From Alicyclobacillus sp. ALC3 (GTDB lineage Bacteria; Bacillota; Bacilli; Alicyclobacillales; Alicyclobacillaceae), in contig NZ_CP066784.1 in the NCBI RefSeq assembly GCF_028751195.1, forward strand, positions 3,968,001 through 4,032,000: 64,000 bases of DNA, read 5' to 3'. The notes beneath the pieces were generated by a model that was not told the DNA's origin, did no database searches, and was given only the letters and a program-made list of their open reading frames with translations. Shown one piece after another: positions 33,970 through 43,293 of this stretch. Numbering within the stretch: the first letter of the stretch is position 1; every line of letters begins with the position of its first letter. A program made the translations under genes and the position numbers.

Positions 33970-34768
33970 TCTCTTGGCGCGTGTTCATCACAAACGGTCC
34001 GTACGAGACGACCGGTTCGTGAAGTGGCTGCCCGGCGTACAGCAGCACTTTCATCGGCGTGGTCGCGCGAACCGTCACGCTGCTTTTGTTCGCGCCGTGC
34101 GTTCCGCCGAGCAGCAGGGTCTGTCCTTTGCGGCCCTCTGTGCCAGGGGTGCCAAACATACCGCTGCCCGCAAGAACGTAAAAGAATCCGCTGTAGTCCC
34201 CCGGCAAATCTTGCGTGAACGCTGCGCCTTCTTGCAAATTGATTTCAACCATGGTGACAGGGACGTGGTTTTGTGTCGGTGCGGCAACACCAGCCGAACT
34301 TCCCGAGAACACCCGCACAGTCGATCCCGGTCCTTCAACGACCGGCATGTCCTTCGCGCGCAAGTTTTGGTAGCGCGGCTCCGTCATCTTCTCCGTGCGC
34401 GGCAGGTTGACCCATAGTTGCAGGCTGTGGACCTGTTCACCAGAGGCCGGGTCTTCTTTATGAATCACACCTCGTCCTGCCGTCATCCACTGCACGTCTC
34501 CGGGTTCGAGCGCACCGTCGCCAAAGCGGTTGTCGAAGTGGCTCAGTTTCCCCTCTATGACGTACGTTACGGTTTCAATCCCGCGGTGCGGGTGCTCATC
34601 GAACGTTCCATGCCCGAACCAGTCCTCAGCGAGGAGAAGGAACGGGTCGTTTTCTGCGTGATTGTCCGGGTCCAACACCATGGCAGCCGTGTGGATGGGG
34701 CTCTGTTTCCGTGCTTCTGGTGTCCAAACGCGTTTGATGCTGCGCTCGAAAACGGGTGTCTGTGTCAT
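33923..34768 (-). CDS. pirin-family cupin protein
   Basis: ATG 34768, with AAGGACC upstream, gives 281 residues. The N-terminal cupin keeps the metal ligands in DEHPHRGIETVTYV (two His) and a downstream His and Glu (MTAGRGVIHKEDP). The C-terminal pirin domain follows. Bacterial pirins include quercetinases and redox-sensing regulators; which applies here is unclear. The 3' end overlaps coxE tail-to-tail by 47 bases, so the two genes may interfere at the RNA level. Confidence 0.9.
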   Translation of the reverse strand: MTQTPVFERSIKRVWTPEARKQSPIHTAAMVLDPDNHAENDPFLLLAEDWFGHGTFDEHPHRGIETVTYVIEGKLSHFDNRFGDGALEPGDVQWMTAGRGVIHKEDPASGEQVHSLQLWVNLPRTEKMTEPRYQNLRAKDMPVVEGPGSTVRVFSGSSAGVAAPTQNHVPVTMVEINLQEGAAFTQDLPGDYSGFFYVLAGSGMFGTPGTEGRKGQTLLLGGTHGANKSSVTVRATTPMKVLLYAGQPLHEPVVSYGPFVMNTRQEIIQAIEDYQNGNFVQ

Positions 34769-34854
34769 TGGCTGGTCCTTCTTTCGTGTGCAATCGGCTA
34801 CAGTGAAACCGTCGATGGCGGATTGTGGATTGCCCAACAGGGCGACACACAGTG

Positions 34855-34883
34855 TAGTATATCACTATCAAAAAGTAAGTAAA
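34855..34883 (-). promoter_or_regulatory. AT-rich candidate operator upstream of pirin
   Basis: The stretch containing AGTATATCACTATC followed by AAAAAGTAAGTAA has the spaced TACT/AGTA words seen in HxlR/MarR-type boxes before quinone-stress genes. On the minus strand TTGATA could be a -35 box. The match is by eye and weak. Confidence 0.3.
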
Positions 34884-35060
34884 TACAGCGGTGACGCCAG
34901 GGAGTCTATCGTGTAACATAGGATCTTGCCTGTCCTCATAGGATTGGGAGAGACCGCGGCGCGCGCCGTAGAGGATTCGAAGTGGGTTCACAACGGACCG
35001 TCCGCGAATTTCTGGCGCATTTCGCTGCACGGGCAGACTATACACGAGGTGAGTGGCAGC

Positions 35061-35588
35061 ATGTCAACAACTGAGAAGGATTTGCAGGACACAGTAGTGG
35101 CAGGCGAACAGGTGTCGGAACAAACCGCGACCTCTGCAGAGACGGCTGAAACAGAAGAAGAGATGCAGACACGCCGGCTGAAGATTGAGGAATCGGTGCA
35201 ACGCTACTTCCAAAACAAAGAGATTTCGCGCGAACGCAGTGAAGAAAACAAACTCTTGTTCGAGGAACTCGAAGTGTTGTTCCAGCAGAGCGGCGAAGAA
35301 GAGATCGTCATCGTCCTGCCAAACGGCGAACACGCTGTGTTGACTCCGAAGATTAGCGAGCGCGAGGTTCTTGACCGCGACTTGCTCGCGGACGAAATGC
35401 AGGTCCCAAAGGACGAATTGAAAACCCCCTTTGACTTCTGCATGTTTACCGCCCAGGGCAAGTTGACCCCAGACATGATCACCAAGCACACCACGGTCGA
35501 GCGCGAGATTAAGATGAAGATTACGAAGCGAAAAGCCACTTCGCGACGTCGACGCGGCCGTCAATCGGCAGACCCTGTCGAAGAGTGA
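35061..35588 (+). CDS. hypothetical protein, acidic N-terminus and Arg-rich C-terminus
   Basis: ATG 35061 follows GAGGTGAG and gives 175 residues; an in-frame start at 34926 is less likely. Residues 1-40 are acidic and low-complexity. A helical segment follows (RRLKIEESVQRYFQNKEIS), then a compact domain with strands (EEEIVIVLPNGEHAVLTPK) and DFCMFTAQGKLTPDMI. The tail is basic (KMKITKRKATSRRRRGRQS), which would suit nucleic-acid binding. No known family is recognised. It stands alone between a divergent pirin gene and a terminator. Confidence 0.65.
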   Translation: MSTTEKDLQDTVVAGEQVSEQTATSAETAETEEEMQTRRLKIEESVQRYFQNKEISRERSEENKLLFEELEVLFQQSGEEEIVIVLPNGEHAVLTPKISEREVLDRDLLADEMQVPKDELKTPFDFCMFTAQGKLTPDMITKHTTVEREIKMKITKRKATSRRRRGRQSADPVEE

Positions 35589-35654
35589 ATGCTGTTTGCA
35601 GGCAAGAGCCGTTGTAGGCAAGCGACATCAAGAAGGTCTGCAGCGTTGGGCGAT

Positions 35655-35694
35655 GGCGGGGTGACGAGTGGTCACAGCTGCCACCGCCCTTTTT
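35655..35694 (+). terminator. intrinsic terminator after the hypothetical gene
   Basis: GGCGGG and a distal CCGCC flank an inner perfect stem GTGAC-GAGTG-GTCAC, and five T residues follow (35690-35694). Confidence 0.6.
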
Positions 35695-35804
35695 ATCGGG
35701 GATGAAAAACAGGTATGATAGGGATGTGTCTGAGACCACGGCATTGGCGTCGGGCGAAGCAGGGTGCGTTTGTGTCGGGAAAAAGCTTGAATGAGGTACA
35801 TAGG

Positions 35805-36611
35805 ATGGACGGACAGGAACAAGCAAAGCTGCTGGGGACCACTTCAGACGCACGCAAGACGGCTGCTGAAGGGGAGGCTGAGGTCGCCTTGCGTGCGGTG
35901 AGCAAGTCATTTGGCCGTGACGGGCGGAACGTTGAGGTTCTGCACGGTGTCTCTGCGACTGTTCACAAGGGGGCAGTCGTCACGTTGGTGGGACCCTCAG
36001 GGTCGGGGAAGAGCACTCTCTTGGCGGTTTGCAACTTGATGAGCACACCTGACGGAGGGGAAGTCTTCATCGCCGGCCGTGAGGTGCGACAGTGGAACGT
36101 CAGGGAATTGCGGCGCTATGTTGGCTTGGCCTTCCAGAGCGCGACAATGTTCCCTGGCACCGTGCAAGATAACCTTGAACTCGGTCCGAAGCTGCGCGGC
36201 CATTCACTTGCAGACCCGCGTGCTTACCTGAGGCGGCTTGGGCTTGGTGTCGACCTCCTCACTGCGAACGCCGATGACTTGTCAGGTGGGCAGAAACAAC
36301 GCGTCGCGCTCGGGCGCGTGTTGGCTAATGAGCCTAAGGTGTTGCTGCTCGATGAAGTGACATCGGCGCTCGACCCCGCCGCAGCCAAAGAGATCGAGGA
36401 GTGGATTGTGCAGTTACAGCGAGAGCAAGGGTTGACCTTGCTCTGGGTCACACACAACCTGGAACAGGCCCGCAGGGTTGGCACTGAGACTTGGTTGATG
36501 GTCAACGGTCGCCTTGTCGAAGCGAGTGCAACCGAGGACTTTTTTGAACACCCGCAACATGAACTGACGCGCCGGTTTCTGGACGGTGAGTTGGGAGGGG
36601 CGGAGCAGTGA
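35805..36611 (+). CDS. fetA: ABC transporter ATPase, FetA-like
   Basis: ATG 35805, seven bases after ATGAGGT, gives 268 residues; the upstream ATG at 35715 is in frame but unsupported. Walker A is GPSGSGKST, the Q-loop is LAFQSATMFPGTV, the signature is LSGGQKQRVALGR, Walker B is VLLLDEVTSALDP and the switch is VTHNLEQA. Paired with the overlapping UPF0014 permease, this is the E. coli FetAB-type arrangement, linked there to iron export. Substrate in this organism is inference. Confidence 0.85.
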   Translation: MDGQEQAKLLGTTSDARKTAAEGEAEVALRAVSKSFGRDGRNVEVLHGVSATVHKGAVVTLVGPSGSGKSTLLAVCNLMSTPDGGEVFIAGREVRQWNVRELRRYVGLAFQSATMFPGTVQDNLELGPKLRGHSLADPRAYLRRLGLGVDLLTANADDLSGGQKQRVALGRVLANEPKVLLLDEVTSALDPAAAKEIEEWIVQLQREQGLTLLWVTHNLEQARRVGTETWLMVNGRLVEASATEDFFEHPQHELTRRFLDGELGGAEQ

Positions 36612-37366
36612 GTTTCTTGACCCTGTCCTTCACTGTCGCGTTCGTCGCACTCGCGATTGCGCTCTCGATGTGGATGAAGCTAGGCCTGCAGCGAGACATG
36701 ATTATCTCTGCCGCACGCGCTACCATCCAACTGCTGGTCGTCGGATACGTCTTGAACGTCGTGTTCAAACTCCACGACCCAATCTTTATCGTTTTGATGT
36801 TGGCGCTCATGGTCGGTGTAGCGACGCAAAACGCGACGAAGCGTGGAAAGGGACTCAAGGGAGTATGGTGGCGCGTGCTCGTCGCCATCTGCACGACGGA
36901 AGTGGTTACGCAAGGATTTCTCCTCTCCTTGCACATCATCCACGCCACACCGCGCTATATCATCCCTGTGAGTGGAATGATCATCGGCAACTCGATGATT
37001 GCCTGCGGCTTGGCGCTGAATCGACTGCAGTCTGAAGCGCGAAACCACCGGCACGAAATCTTGACCGTGTTGTCGCTTGGCGGCACGCCTAAACAGTCTG
37101 CGATGCCTTTTGTCAAGCAGGCAGTGCGCGCGAGTATGCTTCCGACGATTGACAGTACGAAAACCATTGGCCTGGTACAACTTCCCGGCATGATGACGGG
37201 CCTGATCATTGGCGGTGCGGATCCGATTCAAGCCGTGCGTTATCAGTTGCTAATCGTGTTTTCAATCTTGGCGTCCGCAGCACTGACCAGTATTGTCTTG
37301 GCGTTTCTGACCTACCCCTGCCTGTTCAACGAGTACGAACAACTCGTTGTGCAGCAGAGCGCGTGA
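36608..37366 (+). CDS. fetB: UPF0014/FetB-family ABC permease
   Basis: GTG 36608 overlaps the ATPase stop by four bases after GGGAGGGG. The 252-residue protein has about seven membrane spans and family signatures: RDMIISAARATIQLLVVGY near the N-terminus, IIPVSGMIIGNSM in the middle, and GLVQLPGMMTGLIIGGADP in the coupling region. It is the membrane half of the FetAB-type exporter. Confidence 0.9.
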   Translation: MSFLTLSFTVAFVALAIALSMWMKLGLQRDMIISAARATIQLLVVGYVLNVVFKLHDPIFIVLMLALMVGVATQNATKRGKGLKGVWWRVLVAICTTEVVTQGFLLSLHIIHATPRYIIPVSGMIIGNSMIACGLALNRLQSEARNHRHEILTVLSLGGTPKQSAMPFVKQAVRASMLPTIDSTKTIGLVQLPGMMTGLIIGGADPIQAVRYQLLIVFSILASAALTSIVLAFLTYPCLFNEYEQLVVQQSA

Positions 37367-37464
37367 CAGTACCGACAGGAATCGAGCGTTTGAAACAGAA
37401 ACTGTAGAGGTGACGAAGCTCGTGCGGTCTATTGAAGGACTGGCGAACAGAGAGGATGATCCCG

Positions 37465-38313
37465 GTGTTTCAACCTGATTTACTGCAAGACAAGGTTGTT
37501 CTCATAACCGGTGGCGGTACAGGACTGGGTCGCGCGATGGGCGAGCGCTTTTTGGAACTTGGCGCGAAACTGGCGATTACGGGTCGGCGCGAGAGCGTGC
37601 TCGAAGAAACTGCCCGAGAGCTATCCGCAGATGGGCGCCAGGTGTTCTATCACGCGTGTGATATTCGCGACGCGACGCAGGTGTCAGAACTCGTGGATGC
37701 CGTTGAAACGCACTACGGACAAGTCGATGTACTCGTCAACAACGCTGCTGGGAACTTCATTAGTCCTACTGAGCGGTTGTCGCATAGGGCCGTCGATGCG
37801 GTGCTCAACATTGTTTTGCACGGTACCTTCTACATGTCACTCGAGGTTGGCAAACGGTGGATTGAGAACAAGCACAACGGAGTCATGCTCAACATTGTGA
37901 CATCGTACGCGTGGACAGGGTCCGGCTATGTTGTGCCGTCCGCGGCAGCGAAGGCTGGAGTGCTAGCTCTGACGCGCTCGCTGGCAGTCGAGTGGGCGCA
38001 GTACGGAATTCGCCAAGTTGCGATTGCCCCTGGCCCCTTTCCGACAGAGGGTGCGTGGTCGAGACTATCGCCGACGCCGGAACTGGCTAACAAGGCGATC
38101 GAGCGCATTCCGTTGCGCCGTGTCGGAGAAAAATCCGAGCTTGCGAACTTGGCAGCTTATTTGATTTCCGACTATGCTGGCTACATTAACGGTGAAGTGG
38201 TCACCATAGATGGGGGAGAGTGGCTGCAAGGGGCGGGAGAGTTTAGCGGCTTGAGTGAGGTCACCACGGAGCAGTGGGACATGCTCGCTCTTTTGACACG
38301 CAAGGGCAAGTAG
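37465..38313 (+). CDS. 2,4-dienoyl-CoA reductase-like SDR
   Basis: GTG 37465 (AGAGG nine bases upstream) gives 282 residues beginning MFQPDLLQDKVVLITGGG; ATG 37456 abuts the same ribosome site. The cofactor loop is TGGGTGLG. NNAAGNFISPTERLS, TGSGYVVPSAAAKAGV and APGPFPTEGAWSRLSP are hallmarks of the DECR/PECR group rather than FabG. It would act on unsaturated or trans-2-enoyl-CoA in fatty-acid degradation, in keeping with hbd and thiolase 22 kb upstream. Exact substrate is uncertain. Confidence 0.85.
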   Translation: MFQPDLLQDKVVLITGGGTGLGRAMGERFLELGAKLAITGRRESVLEETARELSADGRQVFYHACDIRDATQVSELVDAVETHYGQVDVLVNNAAGNFISPTERLSHRAVDAVLNIVLHGTFYMSLEVGKRWIENKHNGVMLNIVTSYAWTGSGYVVPSAAAKAGVLALTRSLAVEWAQYGIRQVAIAPGPFPTEGAWSRLSPTPELANKAIERIPLRRVGEKSELANLAAYLISDYAGYINGEVVTIDGGEWLQGAGEFSGLSEVTTEQWDMLALLTRKGK

Positions 38314-38427
38314 CGGACAACAGGGTGTTTTTCGAGCTTGTTTCGAATCAGTTGTGGCATATTAGACTGCAATGCGCCTGCTTTGTCCGCAGCAGTGCGG
38401 CGAGAGAACTTGAAATGGAGTGTGTAT

Positions 38428-39180
38428 ATGGCTTCGGAAGAGACGAATGATATGCAGACGAAAATAAGTAGGACGGGCCCTTGGTCGTGGATCGTGGGCG
38501 GAGTCATTGGAGCAGTTGTAGTGGGAGCGGTATGGGGCGGCGTTGCCTACGCGCATGCTGGTGGCCCGCTGATTGCGAAAGTGGGCAATACCGGGATCCG
38601 ACAATCGGCCTTGTACAACAAATTGCAGACGAGTTACGGCAACTCCATGGTGCAAGAGTTGGTCAGTGAACAACTGATCACTGACGCAGCCACGAAGTAC
38701 CATATCGCAGCGACTCAGGCCCAGTTGAACACGGCTCTAAGCGCGTTGGAAGCACAGTACCAGATTACAAGTCCAACGCAACTAAACTTGTTTTTGGCGC
38801 AAAACAACATGACGCAAGCGGACTTGAACCACATCCTCAAGCTACAAGTGCTGGAGCAAAACTTAGCACAGCGCAACGTCAAAATCACGAACACCGAGAT
38901 TCAAAGCTATTACAACCAAAACAAATCAACTTTTATCCCGACCGGCAAGAAGACGCCAGCGCCGCTCAGTCAGGTCAAAAGCCAAATCGTGGCGACCTTG
39001 AAACAGCAGAAAGCGTTGTCGTCCACACAGTTGTTTGCAAGCATTGCAAAGTGGGACCCGATTACTATCTATGACTCAAAATATGCCGGTGTGAAGTCAC
39101 AAATCGTCGGCTCCGGCGCGTCATCGACAAGTAGCGCCGCGAACGTGACCTCATCTGGAAATACCGTTTCGATTCCGTAA
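38428..39180 (+). CDS. membrane-anchored SurA-N-like protein without parvulin domain
   Basis: ATG 38428, after GGAG, gives 250 residues. A span at about residues 26-48 should anchor it with the rest outside. The outer part has the SurA/PrsA N-terminal pattern: IAKVGNTGIRQSALYNKLQ, QELVSEQLITDAATKYHI, and long Gln-rich helices. It ends in a Ser/Thr-rich tail. The parvulin isomerase domain expected in PrsA is absent, so a chaperone role without isomerase activity is the best guess. Confidence 0.72.
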   Translation: MASEETNDMQTKISRTGPWSWIVGGVIGAVVVGAVWGGVAYAHAGGPLIAKVGNTGIRQSALYNKLQTSYGNSMVQELVSEQLITDAATKYHIAATQAQLNTALSALEAQYQITSPTQLNLFLAQNNMTQADLNHILKLQVLEQNLAQRNVKITNTEIQSYYNQNKSTFIPTGKKTPAPLSQVKSQIVATLKQQKALSSTQLFASIAKWDPITIYDSKYAGVKSQIVGSGASSTSSAANVTSSGNTVSIP

Positions 39181-39228
39181 ATCGAAAACGAGCGGCGCCA
39201 GCACGATAGGATAATATCTTGACTGCAG

Positions 39229-39258
39229 TTGATTGTTTGGAAACGATGACCGTGTAAT
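39229..39258 (+). promoter_or_regulatory. candidate promoter of msrA
   Basis: TTGATT at 39229-39234 and TGTAAT at 39253-39258 with an 18-base spacer, 52 bases before the start codon. Confidence 0.4.
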
Positions 39259-39310
39259 AATGGGAACCGAGTGAAATTCCAGTTGGACGCGCACTCGGGA
39301 GGGGTACATC

Positions 39311-39847
39311 GTGACAGAACAGACTCAACATCAACTCGCCACGTTCGCAGGAGGGTGTTTCTGGTGCATGGTCAAGCCATTTGACCAATGGCCAGGTGTC
39401 ATCCGCGTCGCATCAGGCTACACGGGTGGGCATAAAGTGAACCCGACTTACGCCGAGGTGTGCAGTGGCACGACAGGTCATGTGGAGGCCGTGCAAATCA
39501 CCTATGACCCGGCTGTGATTTCCTACGAAACCATCCTTGACGTGTACTGGCGCCAAATTGACCCTACTGACCCAGGCGGTCAGTTTTGTGACCGCGGTTC
39601 ATCTTATGGCACGGCAGTCTTCTACCACACGGAGGAGCAACGGGTCGCCGCAGAACAATCCAAGCGGGCTCTTGATGAGAGTGGAAGGTTCTCGCAACCG
39701 GTCGTAACGCCTATCTTGCCTGCTGCACCGTTCTATGCGGCTGAAGCTTATCATCAAGACTTCTACAAGAAAGACCCTGCTCATTACCAGTCCTATCGTC
39801 GCGGTTCTGGCCGAGACGTTTTTATCGCTCAGCATTGGAAAGAGTAG
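39311..39847 (+). CDS. msrA: peptide methionine-(S)-S-oxide reductase MsrA
   Basis: GTG 39311 follows GGAGGGG and gives 178 residues. GCFWC near residue 15 holds the catalytic Cys. [45 protein letters not shown] and [12 protein letters not shown] are family signatures. It repairs methionine (S)-sulfoxide in proteins in the cytoplasm. It is a single gene with its own promoter and terminator. Confidence 0.96.
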   Translation: MTEQTQHQLATFAGGCFWCMVKPFDQWPGVIRVASGYTGGHKVNPTYAEVCSGTTGHVEAVQITYDPAVISYETILDVYWRQIDPTDPGGQFCDRGSSYGTAVFYHTEEQRVAAEQSKRALDESGRFSQPVVTPILPAAPFYAAEAYHQDFYKKDPAHYQSYRRGSGRDVFIAQHWKE

Positions 39848-39895
39848 CAAGCGACGACTGAGCGGTTTCTATACCAGGTTTACATTTTGTGCGCG

Positions 39896-39932
39896 ACAGG
39901 CACACCGACCCAAACGGTGTGCCTGTTTGTGT
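39896..39932 (+). terminator. intrinsic terminator of msrA
   Basis: The 12-base arms ACAGGCACACCG and CGGTGTGCCTGT are perfect complements around ACCCAAA, followed by TTGTGTT. Confidence 0.8.
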
Positions 39933-40002
39933 TCTGGATTTGTTTTCCTGGTTGCAGTACATACTACGCATTGTTGCCATGTCATGAGCAGGAGGTGGGA
40001 CA

Positions 40003-40128
40003 ATGCAGGGTCGCGCGAACCGGGGCCTGTCTAGCGTCGTGTGGGTAACCGTCATTACGATTATCGTGCTGTTTGCGCTCGCAGCCATCTTCTGGTGGTA
40101 TGACGCTGAGTGGCTCCACCATGCATAA
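40003..40128 (+). CDS. 41-residue single-span protein upstream of quinol oxidase
   Basis: ATG 40003 follows GGAGGTGGGACA and gives 41 residues: a basic N-terminus (MQGRANRGL), one span (VVWVTVITIIVLFALAAIFWW) and a short tail ending HHA. The strong ribosome site and position before the terminal oxidase genes suggest a small accessory subunit comparable to subunit IIa of heme-copper oxidases. That comparison rests on size and location only. Confidence 0.6.
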   Translation: MQGRANRGLSSVVWVTVITIIVLFALAAIFWWYDAEWLHHA

Positions 40129-40195
40129 GTTGGCTGTTATCCACAAAAACTGGACACGATGACTGTCCGCTGGGACTGCAAAGGTGTGTGTATGG

Positions 40196-40318
40196 ATGAG
40201 ACAAAAGATGAAACGCTCGTTTGGCGTTGGGCTCTCGATTGTGATCTTGGTTGCCGTGTTAGTTCTGCTGTGGGAACTGCGAGTTTACGGCTTGCTCTCC
40301 GCACATGGCGGCCGTTAG
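40196..40318 (+). CDS. 40-residue single-span protein upstream of quinol oxidase
   Basis: ATG 40196, with AAAGGTG nine bases upstream, gives 40 residues: a basic N-terminus (MRQKMKRSFG), a span (VGLSIVILVAVLVLLW) and ELRVYGLLSAHGGR. A second tiny membrane protein in the same leader as the oxidase operon. Function unknown. Confidence 0.5.
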   Translation: MRQKMKRSFGVGLSIVILVAVLVLLWELRVYGLLSAHGGR

Positions 40319-40366
40319 GACGCCATTGACATGCCAGCCGAGACTCGTGAGAAGAGGTGGTTATCG

Positions 40367-41278
40367 TTGGAACGCTCACTGCGACCTACTGGCACGTCCT
40401 TGCTGTTGCGCCGTCTGGCAATGCCGGGTGCACTGGCTCTCTCGCTAGGTAGCACAGGTTGTGGCAGGGAAGTCATGTTGTTTAGCCCTGCAGGGCCAGT
40501 TGCGGCGGTGGAGCATCGACTCATCATCACTTCAATCGTATTGGTCCTAATCGTGATTGTCCCTGTCATCATCATGCTGTGGGTGATTGTCTCTAAGTAC
40601 CGCGACAAACCAGGTAACAATGCGCGTTATGACCCAGAATGGTCGGAAAGCAAGTGGCTCGAAATGGTGTGGTGGGGCGTGCCGATTGTCATCATCGGCG
40701 TTCTCGGAACGATTACGGCTCGCGACACGTTTAGATTGACGGCTCCGCCCGTGCCTGTGTCTCAGCCTCTCACTGTTCAGGTGACATCGCTGGACTGGAA
40801 ATGGCTGTTTCAGTACCCGGACGAAAAAATCGCAACAGTCAACTACTGTGAGATCCCGGCAAACCGCCCGGTTCAGTTTGTTCTGACTTCAAACGCGCCA
40901 ATGAATTCGTTTTGGGTGCCGCGGCTCGGTGGTCAGGAGTACACCATGCCCGGCATGGCGATGCGTTTGTGGCTGCAGGCTGACCACCCGGGGGTTTACT
41001 ACGGACACGGAGCGAACTTCAGTGGGCGCGGGTTTGCTCACATGCAGTTTCACGTCAAGGCGGTGCCGCAGGCTCAGTACGCCGCATGGGCACAGAAGGT
41101 GAAACGGACAGCGCCGCCGCTCACGTCGGCAGGCTACAACCAACTCGTGACACCCAAAGTCGTAGTGGATGAGCTGAGTTTTTCGTCTTATCCGGCGGGA
41201 TCGTTCGAAGCCATCGTCAACAAAGAAGGCGGCATGTACATGAAACACGACCGGACAGTTCTGCAGGGCATGCACTGA
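40367..41278 (+). CDS. qoxA: aa3/bo3-type quinol oxidase subunit II (lipoprotein)
   Basis: TTG 40367, six bases after GAGGTGG, gives 303 residues; ATG 40331 is an in-frame alternative. A signal peptide ends in the lipobox STGC. Two spans and a periplasm-facing cupredoxin domain follow (LTVQVTSLDWKWLFQYPDEKIATVNYCEIP, shown here only as landmark segments). The CuA ligand set (CxxxC with its His and Met) is absent, which marks a quinol rather than cytochrome c oxidase. It is first in the II-I-III-IV operon. Confidence 0.88.
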   Translation: MERSLRPTGTSLLLRRLAMPGALALSLGSTGCGREVMLFSPAGPVAAVEHRLIITSIVLVLIVIVPVIIMLWVIVSKYRDKPGNNARYDPEWSESKWLEMVWWGVPIVIIGVLGTITARDTFRLTAPPVPVSQPLTVQVTSLDWKWLFQYPDEKIATVNYCEIPANRPVQFVLTSNAPMNSFWVPRLGGQEYTMPGMAMRLWLQADHPGVYYGHGANFSGRGFAHMQFHVKAVPQAQYAAWAQKVKRTAPPLTSAGYNQLVTPKVVVDELSFSSYPAGSFEAIVNKEGGMYMKHDRTVLQGMH

Positions 41279-41338
41279 TGGCTTTGTCTAGACATTGCGG
41301 TTGTGTTCGCACACCAGGAAAAGCGAGGGTATGAGTCT

Positions 41339-43291
41339 ATGCCTGCAAACTTCTTCGTGACCGGTGAACCGATGATTTACGCCTCAGACGTGCTCATCAC
41401 GTTGACAGTCATCGGTATCGTCTCTGTTCTGACCTACTTCAAACGGTGGGGGTGGCTGTGGCGCGAGTGGATTACGACCGTAGACCACAAGCGCATCGGC
41501 ATCATGTACATGATCGCTGCCCTGTTGATGATGTTTCGCGGGGGCGTTGACTCGGAATTGATGCGCACGCAGTTAGCCATGCCCCGCAGCCACTTTCTCG
41601 ACCCGCAGCACTACGACGAAATTTTCACGACGCACGGCACGATTATGATTCTGTTTATGGCAATGCCGTTTATCTTTGCCATGTTCAACATTGCTGTGCC
41701 GCTGCAAATTGGCGCACGGGATGTTGCGTTCCCCTATCTAAACGCCATCAGCTTCTGGATGTTCTTTCTCGGTGCCATGCTGCTCAACCTCTCCTTTGTC
41801 ATTGGTGGTTCACCGGACGCTGGTTGGGTGAGTTACCCGCCGCTCGCTGAGCGAATGTTTGACACGGGACCCGGCGAAAACTTCTACATCTTAGCTCTGC
41901 AAATCTCAGGTATCGGCAGTATTGCGACTGGCATCAACTTCATTGCCACGATCCTCAAGATGCGAGCACCGGGCATGACGCTGATGCGGATGCCGCTGTT
42001 CACTTGGTCTGTGTTGGCTGCTTCCATTCTCATTATCTTTGCGTTCCCAGCCCTCACAGTGGTCTTAGCACTGTTGCTCATTGACCGTCTTGCTGGAGGA
42101 CACTTCTTCACGCTGTTGCAGGGTGGAAATCCGATGATGTACATCAATATGTTTTGGGTCTGGGGTCATCCAGAAGTGTACATCGTCGTACTGCCCGCTT
42201 TCGGCGTTTTTTCGGAAGTGGTATCGACGTTTTCGCGCAAGCGCACCTTTGGCTACTCATCAATGGTCGCCTCGTTGATGGCGATTGCCGTGATCAGCTA
42301 CTTTGTGTGGGCACACCACTTCTTCACAATGGGTGCAGGGCCAGGAGTCAACGCCTTCTTCGCGATTGCCTCGATGGCTGTGGGAATTCCCACGGGTGTT
42401 AAGGTCTTTAACTGGCTCTTTACGATGGTCCGTGGTCGAATTCGGTTAAACCTGCCGATGTTGTGGGCGATTGGGTTCATCCCCAACTTCGCGATTGGCG
42501 GCGCCACAGGCGTCATGCTGGCCGCAGCGCCGGCTGACTACCAGTACCACAACAGCTACTTTCTGATCGCCCACTTTCATCAGGTCTTGATCGGTGGTGT
42601 GGTTTACGGAATGCTCGCCGGAATGTACTACTGGTGGCCGAAAATGTTCGGATTCATCCTCGATGAACGGCTTGGGCGCTGGGCCTTTTGGCTGTTCAAC
42701 ATCGGCTTTTATGTCTGCTTCATGCCGCAGTATCAACTCGGGTTCATGGGCATGACCAGGCGTATGTACACCTATCCGACGGGCCTTGGCTGGACCACGC
42801 TCAACGTGATTTCAACCATTGGCGCTTACCTCATGGGGATTGCCTTTATCCTCATTGTTGTAGAAGTGGTGTACAGTGCATTCCTCGGTGAACGCGACAC
42901 GACAGGTGACCCGTGGGATGGACGTACGCTGGAATGGTCACTGCCATCGCCGGTGCCGCACTACAACTTTGCGCGTATCCCCACGGTACACAGCAGGGAC
43001 GCTTGGTGGGTTGAGAAACAGGCGCGCAAGCAGGGGATTGTGGTTGACGAAGCTCCTGCGGAGCCGTTTAAACCGATTCACATGCCAAAGAACTCCGGTC
43101 GTCCATTCATCATGGCGATGTGTTTTTTCGTTGGCGGATTCGGCTTGTGTTTTTACTGGTACTGGGTGGGGATTCTCGGGTTGGTCGGAGTTCTCTTGTG
43201 CCTGTTGTTTCGTTCGTTTGAGTACGATACGGATTACTACATTCCGGCTGAAGAAGTGGAACACACCGAAGCCGCACTTGGGAGGGCTTGA
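41339..43291 (+). CDS. qoxB: heme-copper quinol oxidase subunit I
   Basis: ATG 41339, after GAGGGT, gives 650 residues with about 14-15 spans. Ligands are visible: His in THGTIMILFM (low-spin heme), WGHPEVYIVVLPAFG (CuB His and the cross-linked Tyr, also a K-channel mark), WAHHFFTMG (CuB His pair) and IAHFHQVLIGG (both hemes). It reduces O2 to water while pumping protons. Quinol dependence follows from subunit II. Electrons from CO oxidation could end here, which is inference. Confidence 0.96.
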   Translation: MPANFFVTGEPMIYASDVLITLTVIGIVSVLTYFKRWGWLWREWITTVDHKRIGIMYMIAALLMMFRGGVDSELMRTQLAMPRSHFLDPQHYDEIFTTHGTIMILFMAMPFIFAMFNIAVPLQIGARDVAFPYLNAISFWMFFLGAMLLNLSFVIGGSPDAGWVSYPPLAERMFDTGPGENFYILALQISGIGSIATGINFIATILKMRAPGMTLMRMPLFTWSVLAASILIIFAFPALTVVLALLLIDRLAGGHFFTLLQGGNPMMYINMFWVWGHPEVYIVVLPAFGVFSEVVSTFSRKRTFGYSSMVASLMAIAVISYFVWAHHFFTMGAGPGVNAFFAIASMAVGIPTGVKVFNWLFTMVRGRIRLNLPMLWAIGFIPNFAIGGATGVMLAAAPADYQYHNSYFLIAHFHQVLIGGVVYGMLAGMYYWWPKMFGFILDERLGRWAFWLFNIGFYVCFMPQYQLGFMGMTRRMYTYPTGLGWTTLNVISTIGAYLMGIAFILIVVEVVYSAFLGERDTTGDPWDGRTLEWSLPSPVPHYNFARIPTVHSRDAWWVEKQARKQGIVVDEAPAEPFKPIHMPKNSGRPFIMAMCFFVGGFGLCFYWYWVGILGLVGVLLCLLFRSFEYDTDYYIPAEEVEHTEAALGRA

Positions 43292-43293
43292 GC

